The notes below the pieces were generated by a model. It was not told the origin of the DNA. It saw nothing but the letters and a program-made list of their open reading frames with translations, and made no database searches. A DNA stretch of 64,000 bases, taken from positions 806,001 through 870,000 of the forward strand of contig NZ_MINN01000074.1 of NCBI RefSeq assembly GCF_001877785.1, written 5' to 3'. Numbering within the stretch: the stretch's first letter is position 1; the number at the start of each line of letters is the position of its first letter. Both the position numbers and the translations under genes were made by a program. Source of the DNA: Rossellomorea aquimaris (lineage in GTDB: Bacteria; Bacillota; Bacilli; Bacillales; Bacillaceae_B). Shown one piece after another: positions 1 through 10,701 of the stretch.

Positions 1-60
1 TACTATTAAAATGGTCTCTTTATAAAAATTTTCATTTCGTAAAATTAGACCGTTTCTTTT

Positions 61-160
61 CGCTGGAGGCACAAGATTCCCCGGGGAGAAAGTCGAGCCT
101 CCTCGGCGTTTCCTCTATTTCCCGCCGGAGTCAAGTGCCTTCCGCTACAATCCACTCTAG
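61..160. repeat. Dispersed TIR element, copy A (degenerate)
   Basis: This is the most diverged member of a GC-rich dispersed family. It keeps the central GAGCCTCCTCGGCG core and a right arm resembling GGAGTC...CACTC, but the terminal arms are eroded. It fills most of the gap left of speA. No gene is seen in 1-250. Confidence 0.5.
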
Positions 161-261
161 ACTTTAAGCAGGGATTATAGCGGCAACCATTTAAGAAAAG
201 AGCTTTTAATAAATTTGTTGCATTTAAATATTTAAACCATATCAAAGAGGTGTTGATTGAA

Positions 262-1731
262 TTGTCTCAATATGAAACCCCGTTATTTACCGGATTAGTT
301 GAACATAGCAAAAAGAACCCTGTCCAGTTTCACATCCCCGGACATAAGAAAGGGGCCGGCATGGATCCCGATTTCAAAGAATTCATCGGCGAAAATGCCC
401 TCAGTATCGATTTGATCAACATCGGCCCCCTCGATGATCTTCACCAGCCTAAAGGGATGATCAAGGAAGCCCAGGACCTTGCTGCAGAGGCCTTTGGAGC
501 AGACCATACATTCTTCTCGGTTCAGGGGACGAGCGGTGCGATCATGACCATGGTAATGAGTGTATGCGGACCTGGTGATAAAATCATCGTTCCGAGAAAT
601 GTACACAAGTCCGTAATGTCTGCAATTGTTTTTTCAGGAGCAACGCCTATCTTCATTCACCCGGACATTGATAAAGATTTAGGTATATCCCATGGAATCA
701 CTACAGATGCGGTTGCAAAAGCATTGGAACAGCATCCCGATGCCAAAGGGGTCCTGGTCATCAATCCTACTTATTTTGGAATCTCAGCAGATTTAAAGAA
801 AATAGTGGAAATCGCTCATTCATACAGTGTACCCGTTCTAGTAGATGAAGCACATGGAGTTCATATTCACTTTCATGATGACCTCCCACTCTCCGCAATG
901 CAGGCGGGAGCAGATCTTGCAGCTACAAGTGTACACAAGCTCGGAGGCTCGATGACGCAAAGCTCGGTACTGAATATGAAGGAAGGATTGGTTTCACCCA
1001 AACGTGTTCAGACCATCCTGAGCATGCTAACGACCACTTCGACTTCTTACCTTTTGCTCGCGTCATTGGATGTGGCAAGGAAGCGCCTTGCCACGGAAGG
1101 ACACGATCTGATCAGTACGACAATACAATTGGCTGAAAACATAAGAGGCGAAATCAATGAAATCGAGGGCCTATATTGTGTGGGTAAGGAGATCCTCGGC
1201 ACCAAGGCTACACATGATTACGATCCCACCAAGTTAATTGTATCGGTAAAAGAATTGGGAATCAGCGGTTTCGATGCTGAAAAATGGCTGCGGGAAGCTT
1301 ATAATATTGAGGTTGAGATGTCCGACCTGTACAACATTCTCTGCATCATCACACCCGGCGATACCCAGACTGAAGGTGATCAGCTGGTCACCGGATTAAG
1401 AGAACTTGCAAATCAGCTGAAAAAACATGGAGACATCACCCCAGCAACCGTGATGCTTCCCGATATTCCCGTGTTATCCATGACACCTCGTGATGCATTC
1501 TATGCAGATACCGAAGTCATTCCGATCGATCAATCTGTCGGTCGCACCATCGCGGAGTTCATCATGGTGTATCCACCTGGTATTCCCATTTTCATACCAG
1601 GGGAGATCATTACACAGGAAAACATCAATTATATCAAAACCAACATTGAAGCCGGACTTCCTGTACAAGGACCGGAAGATTATGATTTGCGGCACCTCCG
1701 TGTCATAAAAGAACATCATGCAATCAGATAA
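262..1731 (+). CDS. speA: Arginine decarboxylase SpeA (biosynthetic, aspartate aminotransferase-fold)
   Basis: PLP-dependent decarboxylase making agmatine from arginine for polyamine synthesis; cytosolic. The protein shows the Orn/Lys/Arg decarboxylase group I architecture: the FHIPGHKKGAG motif near the N-terminus, DEAHGVH as the PLP-contacting Asp region, and SVHKLGGS carrying the Schiff-base lysine. The C-terminal decarboxylase domain contains MTPRDAFYA and PPGIPIFIPGE. I chose the TTG at 262 because AAAGAGGTG (244-252) sits about 9 nt upstream; the GTG at 250 lies inside that ribosome binding site. The start then reads MSQYETP, as in the Bacillus family. In B. subtilis it lies beyond pdhD, as here, but here it points away from the pdh operon. 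A strong terminator follows. Confidence 0.95.
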   Translation: MSQYETPLFTGLVEHSKKNPVQFHIPGHKKGAGMDPDFKEFIGENALSIDLINIGPLDDLHQPKGMIKEAQDLAAEAFGADHTFFSVQGTSGAIMTMVMSVCGPGDKIIVPRNVHKSVMSAIVFSGATPIFIHPDIDKDLGISHGITTDAVAKALEQHPDAKGVLVINPTYFGISADLKKIVEIAHSYSVPVLVDEAHGVHIHFHDDLPLSAMQAGADLAATSVHKLGGSMTQSSVLNMKEGLVSPKRVQTILSMLTTTSTSYLLLASLDVARKRLATEGHDLISTTIQLAENIRGEINEIEGLYCVGKEILGTKATHDYDPTKLIVSVKELGISGFDAEKWLREAYNIEVEMSDLYNILCIITPGDTQTEGDQLVTGLRELANQLKKHGDITPATVMLPDIPVLSMTPRDAFYADTEVIPIDQSVGRTIAEFIMVYPPGIPIFIPGEIITQENINYIKTNIEAGLPVQGPEDYDLRHLRVIKEHHAIR

Positions 1732-1742
1732 ACCAAATTGGC

Positions 1743-1770
1743 GGCCCCATATCGCATGGGGTCTTTTCTT
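1743..1770 (+). terminator. Terminator of speA
   Basis: Stem GGCCCCAT (1743-1750) pairs with ATGGGGTC (1756-1763), with a 5-nt loop, and is followed by TTTTCTTTTCTTTT. It begins 11 nt after the speA stop codon. Confidence 0.85.
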
Positions 1771-1789
1771 TTCTTTTGTAAATAAAAAA

Positions 1790-1820
1790 GGTGAAGAAGG
1801 ACATACGCCCCTTCTTCACC
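1790..1820 (-). terminator. Terminator of the SR1-type RNA
   Basis: A perfect 11-bp stem with a 9-nt loop. On the minus strand it is followed by TTTTTTATTTAC, so it terminates leftward transcription coming from sr1P. Confidence 0.85.
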
Positions 1821-1874
1821 CTTTACTCTATATTTACCCCTTTAAGTCAAACCGTTACTGATTTCCCCTTGAAC

Positions 1875-1994
1875 TTAATCGTCTAATTCTACATCATCAT
1901 TACATTCGCAGCAGTTAGAGAATAAAACAGAAACCTTCTCATCTTCGTAATGTTCAATAGTGTTCAGGCATGATTGACAAACAATTGTTCCCAT
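1875..1994 (-). CDS. sr1P: GapA-binding peptide SR1P
   Basis: A 39-residue peptide beginning MGTIVCQSC and ending in an acidic tail (ELDD). Four of its five cysteines form two CxxC-like pairs (C6/C9 and C28/C31; C29 is extra), suggesting metal binding. In B. subtilis SR1P binds glyceraldehyde-3-phosphate dehydrogenase GapA and promotes its interaction with RNase J1; rnjA is also in this window. A strong AAAGGAG lies 10 nt upstream of the ATG. It is too short for ordinary gene calling. Identity rests on the MGTIVCQ start, 39-aa length, cysteine pattern and the speA neighbourhood. Confidence 0.88.
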   Translation of the reverse strand: MGTIVCQSCLNTIEHYEDEKVSVLFSNCCECNDDVELDD

Positions 1995-2020
1995 CTTTTT
2001 TCATCTCCTTTAATGATGTT

Positions 2021-2035
2021 TTGTAAGCGTTTTAT
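2021..2035. promoter_or_regulatory. Catabolite-responsive element (cre) in SR1 leader
   Basis: TTGTAAGCGTTTTAT matches the CcpA consensus WTGNAANCGNWNNCW with one mismatch. It lies just downstream of the predicted start site (about 2042), a roadblock position, between the promoter and the sr1P ribosome binding site. SR1 in B. subtilis is repressed under glycolytic conditions by CcpN and weakly by CcpA. Confidence 0.65.
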
Positions 2036-2048
2036 CTTAGCTGATTCT

Positions 2049-2077
2049 ATAATAATATAACACATTTAAAAAATCAA
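2049..2077 (-). promoter_or_regulatory. Sigma-A promoter of SR1/sr1P
   Basis: On the minus strand, -35 TTGATT (2072-2077), a 17-nt spacer and -10 TATTAT (2049-2054). Predicted start is near 2042, about 48 nt before the sr1P ATG. Confidence 0.7.
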
Positions 2078-2177
2078 CCTTATATTGTATAACATATTAA
2101 AGATATTATTCTTTTAATTAATCATATTTTAATTCTATGCAGTAAAAGTGTATATAAGACCTTTTGAACTTCTCAAC

Positions 2178-2316
2178 ACCGCTGTGGATTTCCGTGGAAG
2201 ACTACGCTTTCCGCGGGTGACCCCCGTGAGCCTCCTCGTCGCTTTTGCTCCTGCGGGGTCTCACATCAGTCACTTCTCCCCCAGGAGTCTTCGTCTTCCA
2301 CTCCAATCAACTGCTG
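2178..2316. repeat. Dispersed TIR element, copy B (short form, complete)
   Basis: A 139-bp element. Left end CCGCTGTGGATTTCCGTGG and the reverse complement of the right end, CCAGCAGTTGATTGGAGTGG, form imperfect terminal inverted repeats continuing into GAAGAC. The core holds GAGCCTCCTCGTCGC. It lies in AT-rich intergenic DNA between the SR1 promoter and the deacetylase gene; nothing else is seen in 2078-2425. Confidence 0.75.
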
Positions 2317-2429
2317 GAATAGGCTGTTCCTCAAATAGCCATTAAGTAACATCAAAACGTCTATTAATTGCAGAAATCGACTTAACAAATAATAGATATT
2401 TTTATAGGAGTGGTGATTATATAAAAAAA

Positions 2430-2456
2430 CCTGAATGGTCGCATTCAGGTTTTTGA
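2430..2456. terminator. Terminator of the deacetylase gene (possibly bidirectional)
   Basis: AACCTGAATG pairs with CATTCAGGTT around a 4-nt loop. A-tract on the left and T-tract on the right allow termination on either strand; the gene it serves is the leftward deacetylase. Coordinates are within a few bases. Confidence 0.75.
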
Positions 2457-2461
2457 TGTGA

Positions 2462-3292
2462 TTATGGAGTTTTGATTTTTGCCGGGTCCAGGGTTTCGTA
2501 GCCTTTTTCCCTGAGTCCTTTTACGATGTCGGGCAGTGCTTCACTTGTCCAGGTTCGGTCGTGCATTAGCAGGTTTGCACCGTTATTCAGGTATGGGTTG
2601 TTAACCATGATCTCAGTGATTGCTTCTTTTGTTTGATACGCCTTCTCCCAGTCGTAGCCGTACGTCCAGTTCATAAGGGCCATTTTCTCTTCTGCTGCAA
2701 TCTGACGGCTGTAATCCGTATTCTGCCCAAAAGGAGCTCTGAAGAATTTAGGGCGTTCACCGGTGATCGATTCAACGAGCTCATTCACCGTAACGATTTC
2801 TTCTTTTTGTTTTTCCGGTGAAAGGTCAGGAAGTGAACTGTGGCTGTATGTATGATTGCCTATCATAAAGCCCATGTCATGGATTTTTTTTAATACATTT
2901 TTCTCTTCGGGGGTATCAAGAAAATGTCCATTTACAAAGAAGATTGCAGGAGCATCCATCGCCTTCAGATCTTCAGCCATTTTCAGTGCATATTTATCCG
3001 GGGCATCATCAATTGTTAAAAGCACGACCTTTGCATTTTGACCTGCTAACGGTTCAATACTCCAATTGTTTTCATTAATCTTGTATTGAGGCTCCTGAAC
3101 CACTTCTACTGTTTCTTCTGGTTCAGTTTTATCTCCTTGATTTTCTTGCTTTTCGTTACGAGTTGATTCCTCGATATCTGTCTTTTTATCAGAATTCTCG
3201 GCCGGGTCGGCTTCTTTCGTAACATTTGCGGGTTCGCCGGTACATGCAGTCAATAACATCAAAGTTACTCCTGTTGCAATAATCTTTTTCAT
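2462..3292 (-). CDS. Polysaccharide deacetylase family lipoprotein
   Basis: Predicted surface lipoprotein with a NodB-homology (carbohydrate esterase 4) domain. A short hydrophobic signal ends in lipobox LLTAC, then a Glu/Lys-rich linker of about 60 residues, then the catalytic domain. NodB motifs are present: TIDDAPD (motif 1, metal Asp), HTYSHSS (motif 2 metal histidines), RAPFG (motif 3) and LLMHD near the end (motif 5-like). The likely role is deacetylation of peptidoglycan or another wall glycan; the substrate cannot be read from sequence. The ATG at 3292 is preferred over the upstream GTG because AAAGGTGAG is correctly spaced from it. Confidence 0.8.
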   Translation of the reverse strand: MKKIIATGVTLMLLTACTGEPANVTKEADPAENSDKKTDIEESTRNEKQENQGDKTEPEETVEVVQEPQYKINENNWSIEPLAGQNAKVVLLTIDDAPDKYALKMAEDLKAMDAPAIFFVNGHFLDTPEEKNVLKKIHDMGFMIGNHTYSHSSLPDLSPEKQKEEIVTVNELVESITGERPKFFRAPFGQNTDYSRQIAAEEKMALMNWTYGYDWEKAYQTKEAITEIMVNNPYLNNGANLLMHDRTWTSEALPDIVKGLREKGYETLDPAKIKTP

Positions 3293-3356
3293 TATACTCA
3301 CCTTTCATGATTCACTTTGAATATTTTAACATATTATGAGTGAATCTGGATAAGTT

Positions 3357-3605
3357 TTAAAATAATTCCATCAGGTTTTCAAATAATATTTTGAATCCAA
3401 AAAAACAAGATAAACTGAATGAGGTCACAAACAAAGTAAGCCTTCTCGACTGAACAATCTTCCTTGCAGCAATAAATGCCACATAAAAAAACAGAACAAA
3501 CATGATCCATTTATATTCAATATGATCTTTGACAGACAACCATTCTGCTATATAAAAAACGCTCCACAGAATCATCTGAATAATGAAAGCCACATAAAAT
3601 TTCAT
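3357..3605 (-). CDS. Small membrane protein, unknown function
   Basis: An 82-aa protein with about three hydrophobic segments (residues 3-20, 30-48, 57-72) separated by short charged turns, one containing RKIVQSRRL. The start at 3605 follows AAAGGGTGT at good spacing; a frame extending 3 codons upstream exists but has no site. It lies 64 bp upstream of the deacetylase gene on the same strand, so co-transcription is possible. I do not recognise the family. Confidence 0.65.
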   Translation of the reverse strand: MKFYVAFIIQMILWSVFYIAEWLSVKDHIEYKWIMFVLFFYVAFIAARKIVQSRRLTLFVTSFSLSCFFGFKILFENLMELF

Positions 3606-3828
3606 CAAAAACACCCTTTATTTTTGAGTATTTTCATGCAATACATGTACTAACTAAGTATATTCCTCTAATGTTACTTTCATTATTGATGTCTTTTCAT
3701 TTCTGTAACATTTCAGTGACTTGCCTCATTTCGTGGAATCCATATGATAAAATGTGACCAACGAATAGGTCTTTATACGTATTGATTACTTACGTTCATG
3801 GTGCATCACTAAGAAAAGAGGATGATGT

Positions 3829-4212
3829 ATGAAACATTTACTTACCTTGTTAATGCTGGCATCGACAGCCTTGCTTCTCACTTCATGCAATGATCTGGCT
3901 GCAGATAAAGTAGTGTTGGCAGAGGATCGATTCATTGAAAGGCAAATCATATTTTTTTCAGATGAACGCAATATTTCAAAAGAAGTCGCATACTATGATG
4001 CCATCATTGAGCTTAAGAATGAGTACCCCGAAGACTTAAAATACCTTGAAGTCGTAAATTTCAATTCTGACAAATCGAATCCAAAGGTCCAATCCACTGC
4101 TTATCCTGCCATTGTCGTTGTAGATAACAATCAGGTTGTCACAAAAATCACGGGGAAGGCACATAAAAATCAGATCGTTAAATCCGTTTCCCATGCTATC
4201 AGTAAATGGTGA
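3829..4212 (+). CDS. Small lipoprotein with thioredoxin-like C-terminus
   Basis: A 127-aa exported lipoprotein: signal segment residues 1-19 ends in lipobox LLTSC. The rest resembles a thioredoxin-fold fragment (an AYPAIVVVDNN strand followed by a GKAHKNQIVKSV helix) but has no CxxC, so it is unlikely to be a redox enzyme. Position beside pdhD matches the small lipoprotein slp of B. subtilis; I could not confirm that by alignment. It is convergent with pdhD and shares a bidirectional terminator. AGAGGATG precedes the ATG. Confidence 0.7.
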   Translation: MKHLLTLLMLASTALLLTSCNDLAADKVVLAEDRFIERQIIFFSDERNISKEVAYYDAIIELKNEYPEDLKYLEVVNFNSDKSNPKVQSTAYPAIVVVDNNQVVTKITGKAHKNQIVKSVSHAISKW

Positions 4213-4265
4213 GTTTGTTTGAACCAGCCGTATGCAGCCAGTGAACTTATTTCCCTATATAAAAA

Positions 4266-4295
4266 AATGACCCTCTCAGATGGAGGGTCATTTTT
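4266..4295. terminator. Bidirectional terminator between the lipoprotein gene and pdhD
   Basis: AATGACCCTC pairs with GAGGGTCATT, flanked by A7 on the left and T5 on the right. It serves both convergent genes. Confidence 0.85.
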
Positions 4296-4303
4296 ATTGG
4301 TCA

Positions 4304-5713
4304 TTATTTTACAATGTGGATTGGGCTTCCCATCGCAACTTCTGCTGCTTCCATTGAAATCTCACCAAGGGTAGGGTGAGCATGGATTGTCATCGCAACG
4401 TCTTCAGCCGTCATGCCGGATTCAATCGCAAGACCAAGTTCAGCGATCATGTCAGATGCGCCGGCACCTACGATTTGTGCTCCAATGATAAGACCGTCTT
4501 CTTTGCGAGTCACAAGCTTCATGAAGCCTTCAGAAGAATTAAGGGCCAAAGCACGACCATTTGCAGCAAATGGGAATTTAGCTGCAACCACTTCAATTCC
4601 TTCTTCTTTTGCTTCAGCTTCAGAATAGCCTACTGTTGCAAGTTCCGGGTCTGTGAAGCAAACCGCAGGAATTCCAAGGTAATCGATTTCAGCCGGCTCA
4701 CCAGCAATTACCTCAGCAGCGATTTTACCTTCATAAGATGCTTTATGAGCAAGTGGTGGTCCATCAACGATATCACCAATCGCAAAGATGTTAGGAATGT
4801 TTGTACGGCATTGTTTATCAATTTTGATAACACCGCGGTCTGACATTTCAATTCCTACTTCTTCAAGACCGATTTCATCAGTATTTGGACGGCGTCCCAC
4901 TGTGACAAGCACATAATCTGCTTCCACTGATTTCTCTTCACCGTTCACTTCGTATTTAACGACTACGCCGCTGTCACTTTCGTCAACGCCTTTAGCCATT
5001 GCTTTCGTGACTACTTCAACGCCTTTTTTCTTAAGGCCTTTTTTGACAACTGATGTCAATTGCTTTTCGAATCCGCCAAGGATATCGTCAGCACCCTCAA
5101 GGATTGTCACTTCAGAACCGAGGTTGGCATATGCAGTTCCAAGCTCTGTACCGATGTAACCTCCGCCGATGACAACGAGCTTGCCTGGTACTTCCTCAAG
5201 CGCCAAAGCACCAGTTGAATCAAGAACGCGTTTAGAGAACTTGAAGCTTGGAATTTCAATCGGGCGTGATCCGGTCGCAAGGATCAAGTTGTTGAATTTA
5301 TATGTTTGCGCAGAGTTATCATCCATCACACGCAGAGTGTTTTGGTCTACAAGATAAGCTTCTCCGCGAACGATTTCCGCTTTGTTTCCTTTTAGAAGTC
5401 CTTCAACACCGCCGGTAAGCTTCTTAACTACGCCAGCTTTCCATTCTTGGACCTTGTCAAAGTTAACTTTTACGTTCTCTGCAACGATCCCCATATCATC
5501 TGAATGCTGGGCTTGATGAAAACGGTGTCCCGCAGTGATAAGGGCTTTTGATGGGATACAGCCTACGTTCAAGCAAACGCCGCCCATGTTCTCTTTTTCG
5601 ATGATCGTTACCTTTTGTCCAAGCTGTGCTGCACGGATCGCCGCAACGTATCCTCCAGGACCTGAACCGACTACAATAGTATCTGTTTCAATTGGGAAAT
5701 CTCCTACTACCAT
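4304..5713 (-). CDS. pdhD: Dihydrolipoamide dehydrogenase (E3 of pyruvate dehydrogenase)
   Basis: FAD/NAD-linked disulfide oxidoreductase that reoxidises the lipoyl arm of E2; 469 aa, full length. Features in order: FAD-binding GSGPGGY at 16-22, redox cysteines C47 and C52 in [12 protein letters not shown]-binding [12 protein letters not shown] near 185, the second FAD motif IFAIGDI, and the C-terminal HAHPTLGE supplying the active-site His-Glu dyad. Only 4 nt separate it from the pdhC stop; its GGAGG site overlaps the end of pdhC, indicating translational coupling. Last gene of the pdh operon. Confidence 0.97.
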   Translation of the reverse strand: MVVGDFPIETDTIVVGSGPGGYVAAIRAAQLGQKVTIIEKENMGGVCLNVGCIPSKALITAGHRFHQAQHSDDMGIVAENVKVNFDKVQEWKAGVVKKLTGGVEGLLKGNKAEIVRGEAYLVDQNTLRVMDDNSAQTYKFNNLILATGSRPIEIPSFKFSKRVLDSTGALALEEVPGKLVVIGGGYIGTELGTAYANLGSEVTILEGADDILGGFEKQLTSVVKKGLKKKGVEVVTKAMAKGVDESDSGVVVKYEVNGEEKSVEADYVLVTVGRRPNTDEIGLEEVGIEMSDRGVIKIDKQCRTNIPNIFAIGDIVDGPPLAHKASYEGKIAAEVIAGEPAEIDYLGIPAVCFTDPELATVGYSEAEAKEEGIEVVAAKFPFAANGRALALNSSEGFMKLVTRKEDGLIIGAQIVGAGASDMIAELGLAIESGMTAEDVAMTIHAHPTLGEISMEAAEVAMGSPIHIVK

Positions 5714-5717
5714 CTCA

Positions 5718-7070
5718 TTACGCCTCCATTAATAATAATTCTGGATCGTTCAACAAACGCTTAATGTGGTTAAGTGCATGTTGAGCAGTAGCTCCATCAA
5801 TCATACGGTGATCGAAGCTCAATGATAATGCTAACACAGGTGCTGCTACAATTTCACCATTTTTAACTACAGGTTTCTCAGCGATACGGCCAACTCCAAG
5901 GATTGCAACTTCTGGATGGTTGATAACAGGAGTGAACCATTGACCGCCGGCAGAACCGATATTGGTGATTGTGCATGATGCACCTTTCATTTCGTCACCT
6001 GAAAGCTTGCCGTCACGTGCTTTGCCTGCAAGTTCATTGATTTCATTGGAAATAGAGAACATTGATTTACGATCAGCATTTTTCACGACAGGTACTAACA
6101 GCCCTTTGTCAGTGTCAGCCGCGATACCGATATTGTAATAATGTTTTTGTACGATTTCGCTAGTAGAATCATCAATGGATGTATTCAATGCCGGGAACTC
6201 ACGCAATGCGCTTGTCAAGGCTTTTACGATATATGGCAAGAAAGTCAATTTCACACCTTTTTCCGCTGCAACTTCCTTGAATTTTTTACGGTGTGCCCAA
6301 AGCTTCGTCACGTCAACTTCATCCATAAGTGTAACGTGAGGTGCAGTGTGCTTGGAATTAACCATCGCTTTTGCGATTGCTTTACGCATTCCGCTCATCT
6401 TCTCGCGAGTTTCAGGGAATTCTCCTTCCGGTGCTTTAGGGGCAGCCGCTTTCCCTTCTTCTTTGGCAGGTGTTTGTTCTGCTTTTTCCTCTGCAGCAGG
6501 GGATTCAGCTTTCGCTCCGCCGCCGCTTAAGAATGAATCGATATCTTCTTTCAGGACACGTCCGTTTTTACCTGAACCTGAAACCTGGCGGATTTCAACA
6601 CCATTCTCTCTTGCATATTTACGGACAGATGGCATCGCGATCACACGTTTGTTAGGATCAACGTCTGCGTCTGCTGCTTTTTCTTGTTCAGCTTCAGGAG
6701 AAGCGTCTTTATCAACATTCTGACCTTGTTCCGCTGTACCTTGAACCTGGCCTTCTGTTTTTTCTTCCGCTTTAGCTTCTTCCTTCTTGCTGCTTTCGCT
6801 GTCGCTTCCTTTGAATTGAAGATCCTCATACCCAGGTGCATCGAACTTGATCAATGTGTCACCGACTACTGCTACAGTGCCTTCATCAACCAGCAGCTCT
6901 TCTACCGTACCGGCAACTGGAGATGGAATTTCAACTACTGCTTTATCATTTTGGACTTCACATAGTACATCGTCTTCTTCTACTTTATCGCCGGGTTTAA
7001 CAAACCACTTAACGATTTCACCTTCATGGATACCTTCACCAATGTCCGGTAATTTGAATTCGAAAGACAT
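5718..7070 (-). CDS. pdhC: Pyruvate dehydrogenase E2, dihydrolipoamide acetyltransferase
   Basis: E2 core of the pyruvate dehydrogenase complex, 450 aa. One N-terminal lipoyl domain with the lipoylated K43 in NDKAVVEI. An Ala/Glu/Lys-rich linker follows, then a peripheral subunit-binding domain ([12 protein letters not shown]...GRVLKEDI), a second linker, and the catalytic acetyltransferase domain with [10 protein letters not shown] near the C-terminus. A strong AGGAGGT precedes the ATG. It follows pdhB after about 120 bp, the only real gap in the operon, where E2 might be expressed at a separate level. Confidence 0.97.
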   Translation of the reverse strand: MSFEFKLPDIGEGIHEGEIVKWFVKPGDKVEEDDVLCEVQNDKAVVEIPSPVAGTVEELLVDEGTVAVVGDTLIKFDAPGYEDLQFKGSDSESSKKEEAKAEEKTEGQVQGTAEQGQNVDKDASPEAEQEKAADADVDPNKRVIAMPSVRKYARENGVEIRQVSGSGKNGRVLKEDIDSFLSGGGAKAESPAAEEKAEQTPAKEEGKAAAPKAPEGEFPETREKMSGMRKAIAKAMVNSKHTAPHVTLMDEVDVTKLWAHRKKFKEVAAEKGVKLTFLPYIVKALTSALREFPALNTSIDDSTSEIVQKHYYNIGIAADTDKGLLVPVVKNADRKSMFSISNEINELAGKARDGKLSGDEMKGASCTITNIGSAGGQWFTPVINHPEVAILGVGRIAEKPVVKNGEIVAAPVLALSLSFDHRMIDGATAQHALNHIKRLLNDPELLLMEA

Positions 7071-7190
7071 GGATTCTACCTCCTGTATTGAATAATGATA
7101 TAGATGAATGTTTTTGTTTTCTGTCTATTTTCTCTATTTAAATGGGAAAAGAGAAGGGAAAGAACCCTTCTATTTCCTTTGATCGATTAA

Positions 7191-8168
7191 TTAAAATTCA
7201 AGTACTTTCTTGGCAGTTTCGATAACATCCTTATGGTTTGGAAGCCATACAGGTTCTGCTTGAGAGAAAGAGTACACAGTATCCGGTGCTGTTACGCGAA
7301 GCACAGGTGCTTCAAGGCTTAGGATTGCACGGTCATTGATTTCTGCAACTACATTCGAAGCGATGCCTGCCTGCTTTTGAGCTTCTTGTACGACAATTGC
7401 ACGGTTTGTCTTTTCGACAGAAGCCATGATTGTGTCAATATCAAGAGGACTTACAGTACGCAGATCGACAACTTCAACTGAATATCCTTCTTTTTCAAGT
7501 TCTTCAGCAGCTTTGATAGATTCATGTACCATAGCCCCGTAAGTAATGATGGATAGATCTTTACCTTCACGTTTCACTTCCGCTTTACCAAGTTCAATTG
7601 TATATTCCTCTTCAGGAACTTCCTGACGGAATGAACGGTATAACTTCATGTGCTCAAGGAAAATAACCGGATCATTATCACGGATAGATGAAATCAGCAG
7701 CCCTTTTGCATCATAAGGTGTTGATGGGATAACAACTTTAAGACCTGGCTGTTGTGCCATTAAACCTTCCAAGCTGTCTGCATGCAGCTCAGGAGTATGT
7801 ACCCCGCCGCCGAATGGTGAACGAACAGTGATCGGTGCAGTGTAAGTTCCGCCTGAACGGTAACGCATACGCGCCATTTGGCCCGAGATTGAATCCATCA
7901 CTTCGTAAACGAAACCGAAGAATTGAATTTCAGGAACTGGACGGAATCCTTCCAATGCAAGTCCGATCGCTAAACCGCCGATTCCGGATTCTGCAAGTGG
8001 TGTATCGAATACACGGTCTTCACCGAATTCTTTCTGAAGTCCTTCCGTTGCACGGAAAACACCGCCGTTAAGACCTACGTCTTCACCAAAAACTAATACG
8101 TCTTCGTTGTTACGCAGTTCTGTGCGCAGTGCATCAGTGATCGCTTGAATCATTGTCATTTGCGCCAT
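7191..8168 (-). CDS. pdhB: Pyruvate dehydrogenase E1 component, beta subunit
   Basis: Beta chain of the thiamine diphosphate-dependent E1 heterotetramer, 325 aa, full length. The transketolase pyrimidine-binding domain is N-terminal ([30 protein letters not shown]). The C-terminal transketolase domain carries [13 protein letters not shown] and [12 protein letters not shown]. It starts 3 nt after the pdhA stop, so the two E1 chains are translationally coupled. Confidence 0.97.
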   Translation of the reverse strand: MAQMTMIQAITDALRTELRNNEDVLVFGEDVGLNGGVFRATEGLQKEFGEDRVFDTPLAESGIGGLAIGLALEGFRPVPEIQFFGFVYEVMDSISGQMARMRYRSGGTYTAPITVRSPFGGGVHTPELHADSLEGLMAQQPGLKVVIPSTPYDAKGLLISSIRDNDPVIFLEHMKLYRSFRQEVPEEEYTIELGKAEVKREGKDLSIITYGAMVHESIKAAEELEKEGYSVEVVDLRTVSPLDIDTIMASVEKTNRAIVVQEAQKQAGIASNVVAEINDRAILSLEAPVLRVTAPDTVYSFSQAEPVWLPNHKDVIETAKKVLEF

Positions 8169-8171
8169 GGC

Positions 8172-9743
<1,572 letters not shown>

Positions 9744-10394
9744 TTATTCCACTTCTATTCCGGCAGTTGAATAAAAACCTTGTTTTAAATTGTTGTATTG
9801 TTCAGTTGAGGTATTAAATTCTTTATTCAACTCTATTGTTTTTTCATATGCTTCATTAATGGAAGTGATTTGTTTCTCCATTTCTTCCATAGTCAATTCT
9901 TTATTCTTGAATAATTCATATAGTTTTTTATCCTTTGATAATGCATCCAAGTATGAATCCGTAAGCTCTTTATGGAGCTTATAGCGGTCCTTCATTGTAT
10001 CTTCCAATTTACCGGCTTCGTCTTTCAGCTTTTTATCATCTAATTCAGTAATAAATCCATTTAGGTCAGAAAATGTTTCTTTCGCTTCCTTCATTGCTTT
10101 ACGTTCTTTCTCAATATAATTTGTACGTTCTGAAATGTTTTTAAGAGCGTCATCAGAAAGTTTGACTATTTTATCAAACTCTTTCATTCCCAGGTTCATG
10201 ATCTCGCTATAGATTTCTTTCTCTTTCTTTTCCAGTCCCTGGATCGGTTTCTGTACTTCAACATATTGTTCTTCCTTGGCTACGGTTTCTTCCAGGACAT
10301 TATAGATATTCTCCTCGGGAGAATCTCCCCCTATACATCCCATCAAAATAAAAATGGCTGCTCCTAAAACGAAAGCAAAACGAAATTTCGACAC
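9744..10394 (-). CDS. ykyA: YkyA family cell-surface lipoprotein
   Basis: A 216-aa lipoprotein with a signal segment ending in lipobox ILMGC (about residues 16-20). It is followed by a long, highly charged, helical domain rich in Lys and Glu, likely coiled coil along most of its length (e.g. KKEKEIYSEIM, NYIEKERKAMKEAKE). The gene directly precedes pdhA in Bacillus, as here. Function is unknown; wall binding has been proposed for the family. The start is GTG with AAGGGG 8 nt upstream. Confidence 0.9.
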   Translation of the reverse strand: MSKFRFAFVLGAAIFILMGCIGGDSPEENIYNVLEETVAKEEQYVEVQKPIQGLEKKEKEIYSEIMNLGMKEFDKIVKLSDDALKNISERTNYIEKERKAMKEAKETFSDLNGFITELDDKKLKDEAGKLEDTMKDRYKLHKELTDSYLDALSKDKKLYELFKNKELTMEEMEKQITSINEAYEKTIELNKEFNTSTEQYNNLKQGFYSTAGIEVE

Positions 10395-10427
10395 AACTAG
10401 ATCCCCCTTAACTATATAACATCTTCT

Positions 10428-10456
10428 ACTATATATCCGTCTACAACATTTGACAA
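10428..10456 (-). promoter_or_regulatory. Sigma-A promoter of ykyA
   Basis: Minus-strand -35 TTGTCA (10451-10456), 17-nt spacer, -10 TATAGT (10428-10433). The rest of the 10395-10701 gap holds a weaker candidate for def (TAGACT-N17-TATATC) and nothing else I can name. Confidence 0.65.
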
Positions 10457-10701
10457 TAGGGATTTACAACTGTGGAAAATTTTGTCGATTGAACTATTCT
10501 CCCATACACATAAATATGTACTGGCCCTTCAAAGTATTCCGCCATTTCTCAGTACTGTTCTGTTAACTTTTCTCTCAGAAAATGCTAGACTTAATTTATG
10601 CATATTGGTATATCTTATTAGGTGTAAATACATATATTCTTACTAAGCATAAAAAATCACTGTTTATACAGCGCCGCTGTTTGTTGTAAGGAGGAAGATT
10701 T

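Larger units (their letters stand above)
1785..2042 (-). ncRNA. SR1-type dual-function sRNA
   Basis: The transcript is inferred from a sigma-A promoter at 2049-2077 to a terminator hairpin at 1790-1820, about 255 nt. It encodes the SR1P peptide. In B. subtilis SR1 is a base-pairing RNA acting on ahrC mRNA (arginine catabolism) and also the mRNA of SR1P; its gene likewise neighbours speA and pdhD. The ends here are predicted from sequence only. Terminator arms are GGTGAAGAAGG (1790-1800) and CCTTCTTCACC (1810-1820), with the U-tract on the minus strand. Confidence 0.8.

Noticed and set aside
4376-4843. 155-codon plus-strand frame opposite pdhD
   Set aside because: Antisense shadow of a highly conserved gene, with Cys/Phe/Arg-rich nonsense composition.
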